From assembly GCF_900215605.1 (NCBI RefSeq), contig NZ_OBEL01000001.1, positions 62,001 through 126,000 of the forward strand: a DNA stretch of 64,000 nucleotides, in the 5' to 3' direction. Under the pieces are notes generated by a model. The model ran no database searches. It had not been told where the DNA came from and saw only the letters and a list, made by a program, of their open reading frames with translations. Every line of letters starts with the position of its first letter. Position 1 is the stretch's first letter. Shown piece after piece: positions 25,524 through 35,110 of this stretch. Source of the stretch: Cohaesibacter gelatinilyticus (GTDB taxonomy: Bacteria > Pseudomonadota > Alphaproteobacteria > Rhizobiales > Cohaesibacteraceae). The position numbers were made by a program, and so were the translations under genes.

Positions 25524-25967
25524 ATGACACGCCCGGCACCTTATGAACGCAACAGGTTCAATGTCTTTATGCCATTGCAAACCCGTTGGGCCGACAATGA
25601 TATTTATGGTCACATGAATAATGTGGTGCATTATGCTTTGTTTGATACGGCCGTGAATGAATGGTTGATTGATCAAGGACTATTGGATATCGAAAACAGC
25701 TCGCAAATTGGGTTGGTGGTGGAGACGGGCTGCCACTATTTTGCCGAACTGGCCTTTCCGGACAAAATTGAAGCTGGGATAGGGATCGAGCACATAGGCT
25801 CATCCTCTGTTATCTACCGCGTGGCATTGTTTCGTGAAGGCGAAGATAAAGCCGCCGCCCAAGGGCGTTTCGTACATGTCTATGTGGATCGTAAAAGCCG
25901 AAAACCAATGCCATTGCCCGATAACTGGACGAAGGCCATGAGGCCACTGTTGCTAGAGCTGACCTAG
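25524..25967 (+). CDS. hotdog-fold acyl-CoA thioesterase
   Basis: A 147-residue 4HBT/YbgC-type thioesterase. The motif TRWADNDIYGHMNNVVHY carries the catalytic Asp and the His-Met-Asn-Asn loop of the family, which hydrolyses acyl-CoA thioesters in the cytoplasm. It starts 58 bases after the Lrp regulator in the same direction and may share its transcript. The acyl substrate is unknown. Confidence 0.87.
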   Translation: MTRPAPYERNRFNVFMPLQTRWADNDIYGHMNNVVHYALFDTAVNEWLIDQGLLDIENSSQIGLVVETGCHYFAELAFPDKIEAGIGIEHIGSSSVIYRVALFREGEDKAAAQGRFVHVYVDRKSRKPMPLPDNWTKAMRPLLLELT

Positions 25968-26056
25968 TTCAAACGGTCAGCCATCAGCTACACGGGTAAA
26001 GTGCTGCTATCAGAGATCCTTGCAAACAATCAGAATCTTATGATGACATGGTAGAT

Positions 26057-27526
26057 CTATCTGGCCTCATTGCGTACCGCAGACTGCATGTCTTTGTCGA
26101 GCATCATTGTCAATTTCGATGACACTGTTGAATTCCAACGCTGATTCAAAATGAGATCCTTGGGCAAGAAGCCATCAAGTTTGGACAGACATGCCACTAA
26201 TTCGTCCGGATTTTTCCTTGCCCCGATATTTCTTGCAATCTGGTCTTGTCTGGGATCGCGAAGCTCATAGGTTGCATTGGCATCTGTTCCGCGGACACAA
26301 TAATACATCCATGCCGCAGTAGCGAAGGCAAATGGAGCTATCGATTGGCCTCTATCCAGCGCAGTGACCGCCGGTTCAAAAATGCGTTGGGGCAGTTTTT
26401 CCGTGCCATCCATTGCAATTTGATAGGTTTCATGACGAATGTTGGGATTGGCGAATCTTTGGAGCAGGGATTTGGTGTAGATATCCAAATCGACACCCGG
26501 GACCGGATCGAGCGTTTGTGAGGCTGCAATGATATGCCGTTTGACAAGCTTTGCCAGATCTGGATCGGTCATGACATTGCAGACATGGTCAAGACCGGAG
26601 AGAAAGCCGGCATAAGCCAGCATGGAATGTGCTCCATTCAACATGCGTAGCTTCATATTCTCATATTGAGCTACATCCTTTACCAACAAAGCACCTCCGG
26701 CATCCCAAGCGGGCCGTCCAGTTGGGAAATCATCTTCGATAACCCATTGGCTGAAAGGCTCCGTTTCAACCGCAGCAAGATCTATGCATCCAATTAGATC
26801 GTTTGCCCTGGACAGAGTATCTTGCGTTGTGGCCGGGGTAATGCGGTCCACCATGGTTGATGGAAACGAAACATGCGCCTCAATCCATTCGGCGAGAGTA
26901 TGATCAATCTGGCGGGTAAAATCGAGAACACCCGCGCGCAGAAATGCACCGTTGTTGGGGAGGTTGTCACAACACAACACAGTGAATGGTTTCGTTCCTG
27001 CATTGTGTCGCCGTCGTAGGGCAGCAACCAGGATTCCCAGGACACCAACCGGATTGTCAGGGTTTGAAATATCTGCTGCAACTGCAGGGTGATCTTGATT
27101 TATGCCACCCGACACCCGTTCAATACCATAAGCCTTTTCTGTCACTGTCAGAGAGACAATGCGAATGCGCGGATCACCAAGTGTGTCCAAAAGCTGTTTG
27201 GTGTTTCCCTTGGCTGTAATAACTCTTTCGATGCTACCTATGATGCGGGCGCTGGTTTTATCCAAATCATGCTCGATCAATGTGAACAGCCCGTTTTGCG
27301 GGTTTAATTCTTCGGCTGCTTTGGGGCTTCGCAGATTTGCACCGATTATTCGCCAATCACCGCCTTCTGCCGCCAATGCATCATCGGTATATACCGCCTG
27401 ATGGGCTTTATGAAACGCCCCAAGTCCCAAGTGAACAATTCCGCTTCCATGCTTACTTGGTAGATAGGCGGGCTGGCGCAAATGAACGGGGAGTGTTGTG
27501 GAGGTAGCAAGTCTTTTCATGCTCAT
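26057..27526 (-). CDS. uxuB: D-fructuronate reductase (mannonate oxidoreductase), mannitol dehydrogenase family
   Basis: A 489-residue polyol-specific long-chain dehydrogenase. The NAD-binding loop is HLGLGAFHKAHQ near residue 32, and KLRMLNGAHSMLAYAG near residue 290 carries the catalytic Lys and His. UxuB reduces D-fructuronate to D-mannonate in the cytoplasm. Mannitol, altronate and mannonate dehydrogenases share this fold, but the adjacent uxuA, whose stop overlaps this start by four bases, makes fructuronate reductase the best call. It lies downstream of uxuA and is transcribed away from the GntR regulator. Confidence 0.88.
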   Translation of the reverse strand: MSMKRLATSTTLPVHLRQPAYLPSKHGSGIVHLGLGAFHKAHQAVYTDDALAAEGGDWRIIGANLRSPKAAEELNPQNGLFTLIEHDLDKTSARIIGSIERVITAKGNTKQLLDTLGDPRIRIVSLTVTEKAYGIERVSGGINQDHPAVAADISNPDNPVGVLGILVAALRRRHNAGTKPFTVLCCDNLPNNGAFLRAGVLDFTRQIDHTLAEWIEAHVSFPSTMVDRITPATTQDTLSRANDLIGCIDLAAVETEPFSQWVIEDDFPTGRPAWDAGGALLVKDVAQYENMKLRMLNGAHSMLAYAGFLSGLDHVCNVMTDPDLAKLVKRHIIAASQTLDPVPGVDLDIYTKSLLQRFANPNIRHETYQIAMDGTEKLPQRIFEPAVTALDRGQSIAPFAFATAAWMYYCVRGTDANATYELRDPRQDQIARNIGARKNPDELVACLSKLDGFLPKDLILNQRWNSTVSSKLTMMLDKDMQSAVRNEAR

Positions 27527-28737
27527 GCCCTGGTATTGTCGATATATGTAAGGGCGGATATGACGCCGCGCAGTTCGGCAAGTCCCTTTAAGCGGCCGAT
27601 CGCCGGATAGCCAGGTTGCGCTTTGCGGTGCAGATCATCCAGAATGTCCTGCCCGTGATCGGGGCGAAACGGAATGGAGCAATCCATGCGTCCGGATTCG
27701 CGCCGCTGTTTTTCCTCTTTCAGAACAGCCTGTACGAGGGCGACCATATCTGTTTCACCTTCAAGATGTTCGGATTCGTAAAAGGAACCCCGAATGTCCT
27801 TGCTTTCACGTGCAACGTTGCGCAGGTGAAGAAAATGGACCCTATCTCCTAACTGTTGCATCATCCTGGGCAGATCATTGTCCGGTCTGGCACCCAATGA
27901 GCCCGAGCATAATGTGATGCCGTTTGCGGGAAGGTCCACGGCATCCATTACCTTGCTATATTGCACCTCGGTAGACATGATCCGGGGTAAGCCAAGTAAT
28001 GGGAAGGGAGGGTCATCCGGATGGCAGCAGAGTCTGATACCAAGCTCCTGCGCCAATGGTGTGACCTGTTCAAGAAAAGCGATCAGATTGTTGCGAAGTC
28101 CATTTTCGGACAAGATCGCGTATTCGGAAATATGTTGGCGCACCTGATCCAGCGAAAACGCTTCCGCAGCTCCAGGTAAACCGTAAACGACGTTGCGAAC
28201 AATTCTTTTCTGAGCGGCGTTATCCATGGCTCTGTAGCGCGATGCTGCGATGTCCAGCAACGCTTCAGAATATTCTTCAGTGGCTCCAGCTCGTTTCAGG
28301 ATATGTATATCGAAGGCGATAAAGTCATGCCAGTCGAACCGCATACAGGTACCCCCATTGGGCAAGCGATGCTTGATATCTGTGCGTGTCCAGTCTAGGA
28401 CCGGCATGAAATTGTAGCAAACCACATCAATTCCGGCGTCAGAAAGATTGCGAAGACTTGCCTTGTAATTGTCGATGTGTTGTCGCCATTCACCTTGTTG
28501 TTTTTTGATGTCTTCAGAGACCGGCAAGCTTTCAACGACCTCCCATTGCAATCCTGACGACGTTCCATCGTGATGGAACGATATTTCTTTCTGTCTGCGG
28601 GCAATTTCTGCTGACGTCCAAATATCCCCGGTAGGGATATGATGGAGAGCTGTGACCACGCCTTCAACGCCAGCCTGCCGCATGTCTTGCAATGTGACTT
28701 GATCTTTTGGTCCAAACCACCTCCAGGTTTGTCTCAT
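27523..28737 (-). CDS. uxuA: D-mannonate dehydratase
   Basis: A 404-residue TIM-barrel dehydratase of the UxuA family (E. coli UxuA is close to this length), which converts D-mannonate to 2-keto-3-deoxy-D-gluconate. The opening MRQTWRWFGPKDQVTLQDMR and the downstream ALHHIPTG and CCHPDDPP segments are family hallmarks. It is first in the uxuAB pair, overlaps uxuB by four bases, and is divergent from the GntR regulator across a perfect operator. Confidence 0.92.
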   Translation of the reverse strand: MRQTWRWFGPKDQVTLQDMRQAGVEGVVTALHHIPTGDIWTSAEIARRQKEISFHHDGTSSGLQWEVVESLPVSEDIKKQQGEWRQHIDNYKASLRNLSDAGIDVVCYNFMPVLDWTRTDIKHRLPNGGTCMRFDWHDFIAFDIHILKRAGATEEYSEALLDIAASRYRAMDNAAQKRIVRNVVYGLPGAAEAFSLDQVRQHISEYAILSENGLRNNLIAFLEQVTPLAQELGIRLCCHPDDPPFPLLGLPRIMSTEVQYSKVMDAVDLPANGITLCSGSLGARPDNDLPRMMQQLGDRVHFLHLRNVARESKDIRGSFYESEHLEGETDMVALVQAVLKEEKQRRESGRMDCSIPFRPDHGQDILDDLHRKAQPGYPAIGRLKGLAELRGVISALTYIDNTRA

Positions 28738-28794
28738 TTTATACTCTCCATTGATTTCGCGGATGAATCGTTTCCTGTTTCAAGTGTGCCATTT

Positions 28795-28838
28795 TCCATA
28801 CTTCCATACAAGAGTGTTGACTTGTATGGAAGTATGGA
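28795..28838. promoter_or_regulatory. perfect 18+18 bp operator with overlapping promoter
   Basis: TCCATACTTCCATACAAG (28795-28812) and its exact reverse complement (28821-28838) flank an 8-base spacer between uxuA and the GntR regulator. Each arm has two CCATAC units, so the site offers four CCATAC/GTATGG half-sites. TTGACT (28817-28822) and CATAAA (28840-28845), 17 bases apart, form a possible rightward promoter that the operator overlaps, as expected for repression by the adjacent GntR protein. Confidence 0.85.
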
Positions 28839-28864
28839 GCATAAAAGTCAAGGGAGGATACCTG

Positions 28865-29563
28865 ATGCAGCTACAACACGATAAAGCTTGGGACCTTAAT
28901 CTTGAGGCTCCGATTGGACCGCAGCTCCACCGGATTCTGCGAGAGCGGATTGTCCGAAATGATCTGGTTTCCGGTAGCAAAATTTCCGAGACCGAAATCG
29001 CGAGATTCTATTCAATCAGTCGTCAACCGGTTCGTGAGGCATTCATCAAGCTGTCAGAGGAAGGGTTGATTTCAATACGACCTCAACGCAGCACCGTTAT
29101 CAAAAGGATCGATTCTGAAGCTGTTTTGCATGCTCGGTTCATCCGTGAGGCGATTGAGGCTGACATAGTAAAATTGTTGGCCACGAAATCTGACCCCGCA
29201 CTTGTGCGCGAATTGCGTGCGCAACTTGCGGAGCAAGAGCGTGTTGCGGGAAGTGATCCCGTAAAATTCACACGGTTGGATGAGCGCTTTCATCGAACTC
29301 TGGCAGAGGCGTCAGGCAATGCCAGCGCATGGAAATTCATCGAAGGATTAAAGTCTCAGATGGATCGGGTGCGGTTCTTAAGCCTCAGTTTTTTCCCAAT
29401 GCCCAAGCTGATTGCTCAACACAAAGAAATTGTTGATTGCATCGAAGTCGGAAATATTTCGCAAGCAGAAAGCGCAATCCGGCTTCATTTGAAAGAAATC
29501 CTGAAAGATTTACCGGAGATCCAGGCTGTAAATCCTGAGTTCTTTAGTCAAGCGCCCGAATAA
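28865..29563 (+). CDS. GntR-family regulator of the sugar-acid locus
   Basis: A 232-residue FCD-type GntR repressor with winged helix (SETEIARFYSISRQPVREAF, about residues 40-60) and helical ligand domain (REAIEADIVKLLA; DERFHRTLAEASGNASAW). By position it is the UxuR/ExuR counterpart and should sense a hexuronate or aldonate. The frame is open from 28751, but GGGAGG at 28852-28857 lies seven bases before ATG 28865, and the upstream part would run through the operator. The TRAP genes follow 42 bases later and probably share this transcript. Confidence 0.9.
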   Translation: MQLQHDKAWDLNLEAPIGPQLHRILRERIVRNDLVSGSKISETEIARFYSISRQPVREAFIKLSEEGLISIRPQRSTVIKRIDSEAVLHARFIREAIEADIVKLLATKSDPALVRELRAQLAEQERVAGSDPVKFTRLDERFHRTLAEASGNASAWKFIEGLKSQMDRVRFLSLSFFPMPKLIAQHKEIVDCIEVGNISQAESAIRLHLKEILKDLPEIQAVNPEFFSQAPE

Positions 29564-29605
29564 CAACAATACAGGCAATTACCTAAACAATCATGGAGGA
29601 AGATT

Positions 29606-30583
29606 ATGAAGATTACTAAAACGATCGTGACTACCCTCGCTGCGGGTATCATGGCTCAGGTCATTGGTGGTTCAGCCATTGCGCAAGACATGACGTTGAA
29701 ACTTGGTCATTTGGCCAACGAGGCGAATCCTTGGCATAAAGCGTCTGTTAAATTCGGCACTGAGCTTTCCCGTCTGACAGATGGCCGCATCTCGGTTGAG
29801 GTGTTCCCAAACGAGTCTCTTGGCAAAGAGGTTGACCTGATCAACGGAATGCAACTGGGAACAGTTGATATGACGATCACCGGGGAAAGCTTGCAAAATT
29901 GGGCTCCCATGGCAGCGTTGTTGGCTGTTCCATATGCCTACAAATCGATTGAACATATGGATCAGGTTGCCGGTGGCGACATCGGCGATCTGATTAAGGC
30001 ACAGATTGTCGAGAAGGCAAAGATTCGCCCCATCGCACATTTTGCACGGGGGCCGCGTAACCTGACATCCAACCGCGCAATTCCTTCACCCGATGACCTG
30101 AATGGCTTGAAAATGCGCGTACCAAACGTGCCGCTGTTTGTTGATGTATGGAAGGCATTGGGGGCAAATCCGGGACCGATGGCCTTCTCCGAAGTGTTTA
30201 CAGCACTTCAGAATGGAACAATTGACAGCCAGGAAAATCCCCTTGCATTGATCCGCTCGGCAAACTTCAACGAAGTTCAAAGCCATATAAACATGACGGA
30301 GCATGTGCGCTCATGGATCTATCTGACAATCGCCGAATCTACCTGGCAGAAATTGTCAGCAGAAGATCAAAACGCTGTCTTGCAGGCCGCAGCCCTTGCA
30401 CAGGCCTATGAGCGTGGTCTCTTTGAAGCATCAATTGCCGCAGATCGTGCCTATCTTGAAGGCAAAGGCATGACGTTTGTCGAAGTAGACGGGGCGGCTT
30501 TTGCAGCCAAAGCCAAAGATGCAGTGCTGGCCAATGTCAATGATGAAATCAAGCCCATCGTTGATGACCTTTTCAAGCAGTAA
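29606..30583 (+). CDS. TRAP transporter solute-binding protein, DctP type
   Basis: A 325-residue periplasmic binding protein. The signal peptide of about 26 residues ends in GGSAIAQ. Family motifs include LGHLANEANPWHKAS, the carboxylate-binding Arg region GLKMRVPNVPLF near residue 168, and the TALQNGTIDSQENPLA segment. It delivers an acidic sugar to the DctQM permease using the sodium gradient. Its neighbours indicate an aldonate or hexuronate such as L-gulonate, D-mannonate or D-fructuronate. AGGAGGAAG-type ribosome site precedes ATG. Confidence 0.93.
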   Translation: MKITKTIVTTLAAGIMAQVIGGSAIAQDMTLKLGHLANEANPWHKASVKFGTELSRLTDGRISVEVFPNESLGKEVDLINGMQLGTVDMTITGESLQNWAPMAALLAVPYAYKSIEHMDQVAGGDIGDLIKAQIVEKAKIRPIAHFARGPRNLTSNRAIPSPDDLNGLKMRVPNVPLFVDVWKALGANPGPMAFSEVFTALQNGTIDSQENPLALIRSANFNEVQSHINMTEHVRSWIYLTIAESTWQKLSAEDQNAVLQAAALAQAYERGLFEASIAADRAYLEGKGMTFVEVDGAAFAAKAKDAVLANVNDEIKPIVDDLFKQ

Positions 30584-30652
30584 GTCTGATTGAATGATAT
30601 CACTCGGGGCCGGTGTCAATCGGCCTCGCTTCTACTGCTCCAAGGGGTAATC

Positions 30653-31156
30653 ATGTCGATCCAGCATATTCAATCGATACTTGTCAAAATCTGCCGTGCC
30701 GGGGTCGGACTGGCATTTTGCCTGCTGCTTGGAACGGTTTTGTATCAGGTTATTGGCCGCACATTTACGATGTCATTCGTATGGACCGAAGAGTTAACTC
30801 GCTACACTTTGCTCTATGTTGCTGCATTTGGCGTTGGATTGTCCTTGCTCAGTGGTGAACTGGTCAATGTCGATGTGATTTGCGAATCCTTGCCTGGTGA
30901 ATGGCCCAGGCGATTAAGATTAATTTCAGCGCTCATTACAACTCTCTTGTGTTTGGCATTGATTGCTCCGGCATGGAAATACACTGCTATCGGAGCTCTT
31001 CAAACATCACCCGCAATGGGCATTCGAATGGACTTTGCCCACGCGAGCGTTCTCATGCTTCTGCTGCTATTGCTCATATTCGCTGCACTACGCGTTGTTT
31101 CAATGCTTTGGGGCGGTGCCTCAGGACTCTCTGAAGAGAAAGAGGATAACACCTAA
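30653..31156 (+). CDS. TRAP transporter small permease, DctQ type
   Basis: A 167-residue membrane protein with four helices (about residues 15-35, 48-66, 85-107 and 127-148) and the typical FVWTEELTRYTLLYVAAFG loop. It partners with DctM. The frame is open from 30590, but ATG 30653 has AAGGGG at 30642-30647 and gives normal length. Its stop codon shares one base with the DctM start. Confidence 0.9.
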   Translation: MSIQHIQSILVKICRAGVGLAFCLLLGTVLYQVIGRTFTMSFVWTEELTRYTLLYVAAFGVGLSLLSGELVNVDVICESLPGEWPRRLRLISALITTLLCLALIAPAWKYTAIGALQTSPAMGIRMDFAHASVLMLLLLLLIFAALRVVSMLWGGASGLSEEKEDNT

Positions 31157-32433
31157 TGGAAGTTGCTGTTCTTATTTCAATTTTTGTAATCGGCCTGATC
31201 ATAGGTTTGCCTGTTGCAATCACCCTCGGTGTTGCGTCATTGGCCTATTTGTTGGTTGCAGAAATTCCTTTGGTCGTCATGCCACAGAAAATGTATGCAG
31301 GTATGGATGTGTTCGTTCTGCTCAGTATTCCAGGTTTTGTCCTTGCTGGTAATTTGATGAATAGCGGTGGCATTACAGAGCGGATTATCCGTTTTGCAAG
31401 TGCGTTGGTTGGTTGGATTCGCGGCGGGCTTGGTTTGACAAACATCGCAGCCTCAATGCTGTTTGGTGGCATTACCGGGACAGCCGTCGCTGACGCGGCC
31501 TCGATCGGTGGCGTCATGATCCCGGGAATGAAAAAGGCTGGTTACCCTGCAGATTTCTCCGCAGCCGTTACTGCTGCGTCTTCAACTGTTGGGCCGATCA
31601 TTCCTCCAAGTGTTCCAATGATCATTGTCGGTGCATTGTCCGGCATCTCAGTGGGTAAGATGTTTCTTGCTGGTGCTATACCCGGCATTCTGATGGGTGT
31701 CGCGATGATGGTCACCTGTTACATCGTCTCTGTTAAAAAGAACTTCCCTCGGCAGGCATGGCGTGGGACGTCTGAGTTGGGGCGATCTTTCGTGTCTGCG
31801 TTTTGGGCACTGGCAATGACCGGCCTGATCATCTACGGACTTTTGAGTGGATTGGCGACACCAACCGAAACTGCTGTGATCGCGAGCCTTTATGCACTGA
31901 TCGTAGGAGCGTTCGTCTATCGTGACCTGAAGCTGTCTCAAGTTCCCAAAATCCTGATTGATAGTGGGGTGTCCTCCGCAGCTATTCTGGTTCTGGTCGG
32001 TTTTGCAAATGTGTTTGGGTGGATTCTCGTCTCCGAGCGCATACCGCAAGCAATCGCATCGGCGGTCCTTTCTGTCACCGAAAACAAATTTCTGGTGATC
32101 CTGATTGTCAACATCCTGCTACTGTTTGTAGGCATGTTCATGGAGACAATTGCTGCCCTCATTATTCTTTTCGTTCCGTTGTTGACCTTGGCCCAGGCAG
32201 TTGGTGTCGAGCCGCTTCACTTTGCAACCTTTGCGGTGTTGAACCTGATGATAGGACTGACAACTCCTCCCGTTGGTGTCTGTCTGTTTGTCTGCGCGAA
32301 TATCGCGCGCCTCCCGCTTTCACCTGTTGTTTGGGCCATTCTGCCCTTTTTGGCGACCAATATCATCATCTTGTTGATGGTCTCCTACATTCCTGCTCTG
32401 GCGACTTGGTTGCCGTCCATTCTGATCCCGTAG
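31156..32433 (+). CDS. TRAP transporter large permease, DctM type
   Basis: A 425-residue inner-membrane protein with about twelve helices, the sodium-coupled transport subunit. Family hallmarks are GGITGTAVADAASIGGVMIP near residue 107, AASSTVGPIIPPSVPMII, and LMIGLTTPPVGVCLFV near the end. It starts on the last base of the DctQ stop (TAATG), so the two are translationally coupled. A zinc dehydrogenase begins eight bases after its stop. Confidence 0.94.
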   Translation: MEVAVLISIFVIGLIIGLPVAITLGVASLAYLLVAEIPLVVMPQKMYAGMDVFVLLSIPGFVLAGNLMNSGGITERIIRFASALVGWIRGGLGLTNIAASMLFGGITGTAVADAASIGGVMIPGMKKAGYPADFSAAVTAASSTVGPIIPPSVPMIIVGALSGISVGKMFLAGAIPGILMGVAMMVTCYIVSVKKNFPRQAWRGTSELGRSFVSAFWALAMTGLIIYGLLSGLATPTETAVIASLYALIVGAFVYRDLKLSQVPKILIDSGVSSAAILVLVGFANVFGWILVSERIPQAIASAVLSVTENKFLVILIVNILLLFVGMFMETIAALIILFVPLLTLAQAVGVEPLHFATFAVLNLMIGLTTPPVGVCLFVCANIARLPLSPVVWAILPFLATNIIILLMVSYIPALATWLPSILIP

Positions 32434-32441
32434 GTGCTGCT

Positions 32442-33488
32442 ATGCATACACGTATCTGCCGTCTGCACGGCAAAGAAGATATTCGAATTGAAACCTTGAG
32501 TGTCAGCGCACCAAAAGAGGGAGAGGTAAGAATTCAAATGGGTGCCGGCGGCATCTGTGGATCGGATCTGCATTATTATCAAGATGGAGGCTTCGGGCCA
32601 ATTCGGGTCAAAGAGCCTATTATTCTGGGTCATGAAGTTGCGGGAACGGTTCGTGAGATCGGTCCGGGTGTTGATGGATTAAGGCTTGGTGATCGTGTTG
32701 CTCTGAATCCCAGCCATCCATGCGGCACCTGTAAATTCTGCTCTTCAGGCCTGTTTCAGCACTGCATGACAATGCGGTTTCTGGGGTCGGCCTTGCGGTT
32801 CCCACATGAACAAGGCGCATTTCGCGACCAGATCGTTTTGAAGGCAGGTCAATGTGTTCCTGTCAAAGACAGCATCACGCTGGCCGAGGCGGCTTGCGCG
32901 GAACCGCTCGCTGTGTGTTTGCATGCCAGAAACCGTGCACCGGATCTAAAGGGTCGCCGTGTTCTGATCACTGGCGCCGGACCGATTGGCGTTTTATGCG
33001 CCGCTCTTGCCGCCGAAGCAGGAGCCCACGAAATCGTTGTCACAGATTTGAAGGATTTGCCTTTGAACGTTGCGCAGCAAATGGGCGCAACGCAAACCAT
33101 CAACATCACCACCGATGCAACACAGTTCCAAACCTATACATTTGACAAAGGGTACTTCGATGTCACCTTTGAATGCTCTGCAGCGGCTCCCGCCATTCAC
33201 AGTGCAGTCAATGCAACGCTTCCACAGGGAACGATCATTCAGGTCGGTGTAACAGGCGATGTGTCTGTACCTTTAAATGTCATAGTAGGTAAAGAAATCA
33301 ATTTTCTGGGATCTCACCGTTTTCATGCAGAGTTCGATTTGGCAGTTGATCTATTGGGAAGCCGGGGCGTTGATGTCAGGCCGATGATCACAGCTACGTT
33401 CCCATTGGAAAAGGCTGCAGAGGCGTTGAAAGTCGCTGGAGATCGCAGCAAAGCGGTCAAGACCCAGCTTTCTTTTGCTGCAGAATAA
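32442..33488 (+). CDS. zinc-dependent sugar-acid dehydrogenase (L-idonate/L-gulonate 5-dehydrogenase type)
   Basis: A 348-residue medium-chain dehydrogenase. GGICGSDLHYYQDGGFG and ILGHEVAGTV carry catalytic zinc ligands, HPCGTCKFCSSGLFQHC holds the structural zinc cysteines, and GAGPIGVLCAALAAEAGA near residue 170 is the NAD fold. Length and the SDLHYYQ motif match L-idonate 5-dehydrogenase (IdnD) and RspB-like L-gulonate 5-dehydrogenases. Beside uxuAB the more sensible reaction is L-gulonate to D-fructuronate, which feeds UxuB. Start ATG 32442 is eight bases after DctM; the frame open from 32019 overlaps DctM and is rejected. Confidence 0.85.
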   Translation: MHTRICRLHGKEDIRIETLSVSAPKEGEVRIQMGAGGICGSDLHYYQDGGFGPIRVKEPIILGHEVAGTVREIGPGVDGLRLGDRVALNPSHPCGTCKFCSSGLFQHCMTMRFLGSALRFPHEQGAFRDQIVLKAGQCVPVKDSITLAEAACAEPLAVCLHARNRAPDLKGRRVLITGAGPIGVLCAALAAEAGAHEIVVTDLKDLPLNVAQQMGATQTINITTDATQFQTYTFDKGYFDVTFECSAAAPAIHSAVNATLPQGTIIQVGVTGDVSVPLNVIVGKEINFLGSHRFHAEFDLAVDLLGSRGVDVRPMITATFPLEKAAEALKVAGDRSKAVKTQLSFAAE

Positions 33489-33535
33489 AAACTCTTCATG
33501 CAAGACGATTTTTACTGTTTTTAGGAGAATTTTTC

Positions 33536-34462
33536 TTGAATTCGCCAAAACATTCCCTCCGTTCGGTTGCCTGTATTGGCGAAGTAATGGTCGAGCTCAG
33601 TCCCGAAGCTCCTGAGTGCTTTAAAGCCGGTGTGGCTGGTGATACTTTCAATACCGCCGTTTATCTCGCCAGGGAGTTGAAAAACAACTCCGTGAAAGTC
33701 TCCTACGTCACCGCTCTTGGAGCCGATCTTTTTTCGGACAGGATCTTGGCGGAGATCAAACAGCATGGCCTGGCAACAGATCATATCGAAAGACGGCCCG
33801 ACCGCATGCCCGGCCTGTATGCAATTCATACGAATGGCAGCGGCGAACGCAGTTTTAGCTATTGGCGGGAAACTGCGGCAGCCCGCACTCTCTTTTCCGA
33901 GCCATGCGAAGTCGAGCTGGACCGTATGTCATCATTTGATTTGGTTTTCTTGTCAGGGATAACCATGGCAATCTTGCCACCGCCTGTACGCAAGGCAGTT
34001 ATTGATTGGGCCGAAGGCTTTCGAAATGCCGGGGGTACATTGGTCTATGACAACAATTACCGCGCCCGCCTGTGGGAAGACATTGCTACAGCGAGAGAAA
34101 TCAACTCAGCTATGTGGAGCCTTGCAAATATTGCACTTCCTTCTCTGGAGGATGAGATGGAACTGTTTGGGGATGTTGATCGCATGGCAGTTGTCGACCG
34201 ATTGCATGATGCAGGGGCAACACGTGGTATTCTCAAATGCGGGGCTGACGGACCTCTGGACCTTTCAACGGGGCTTGAGATCAAAGTACCGCCTAGGGAG
34301 GGGCCTGTTATCGATAGCACCGCTGCGGGCGACAGCTTTAATGCAGGCTTCCTGGCGTCTCATATTGCTGGACATAGCGACATTCTTTCTGCCAAGGCGG
34401 GCCATGCACTCGCTGCCTACGTAATCGGTTTCCCGGGGGCAATTGTGCCTTCGAGGGATTAG
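33536..34462 (+). CDS. kdgK: 2-keto-3-deoxygluconate kinase
   Basis: A 308-residue PfkB/ribokinase-family kinase. GDTFNTAVYLAR near residue 35 and the catalytic DSTAAGDSFNAGFLA near residue 260 are the family signatures, and VTALGADLFSDRI with the long GLYAIHTNGSGERSFSYWR segment fits KDG kinases. It phosphorylates 2-keto-3-deoxygluconate from UxuA to KDPG. The start appears to be TTG 33536, preceded by AGGAG at 33523-33527 with 8-base spacing; no ATG or GTG nearby has a better site. It is the last gene of the locus; no KDPG aldolase follows. Confidence 0.87.
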   Translation: MNSPKHSLRSVACIGEVMVELSPEAPECFKAGVAGDTFNTAVYLARELKNNSVKVSYVTALGADLFSDRILAEIKQHGLATDHIERRPDRMPGLYAIHTNGSGERSFSYWRETAAARTLFSEPCEVELDRMSSFDLVFLSGITMAILPPPVRKAVIDWAEGFRNAGGTLVYDNNYRARLWEDIATAREINSAMWSLANIALPSLEDEMELFGDVDRMAVVDRLHDAGATRGILKCGADGPLDLSTGLEIKVPPREGPVIDSTAAGDSFNAGFLASHIAGHSDILSAKAGHALAAYVIGFPGAIVPSRD

Positions 34463-34739
34463 CCGCAATCATTGCGCTGAAAGAGAGAGTGCTTAATGCC
34501 GACTCTAAAGGGCCTGAGCCTAACACTCTAACCGGAACACCCGAAGTTGTTCATGTCTTCCATGGCGGAGATATCTAATCCGACTGTGCCTAAACGCGCC
34601 AGGCGTTGCGGCACATCAGCGGTTTGTTCTTGATCGTTCTGCAGGAGTAAATCAGGGAATCGATAAGAGAGAGAGTAATAATCAGCCTGCAAAGCCACTG
34701 ATATTTGGGATATTCTTTTAATCAGGCACAAAAAAACCG

Positions 34740-34814
<75 letters not shown>

Positions 34815-35110
34815 ATACCACGGTGTTTTGATAGGGCACTCAATGTCGCCCCAATGAGGGCGGTTTCTAGAGCAGCTTCAGCGACATTGCAAGCCTGTTT
34901 TTTGAAAAAGACGGCTTTCCTGTGAAAAGGCGAATTTCCTATCCAGCTGACAGCTCGATAATTTTACCTCTCACGCTAACCAAGGCGGAAAATTTCTGCC
35001 AAATGACCATGAAAAGGCCCTATTGTGGGCTTTTTTGTGCTGTGCTTTTGGTTTAAGAAGTTCGAAATCATAAAAGATCTCTCTGGAGAGATTTATGTTA
35101 GGAAATATGT

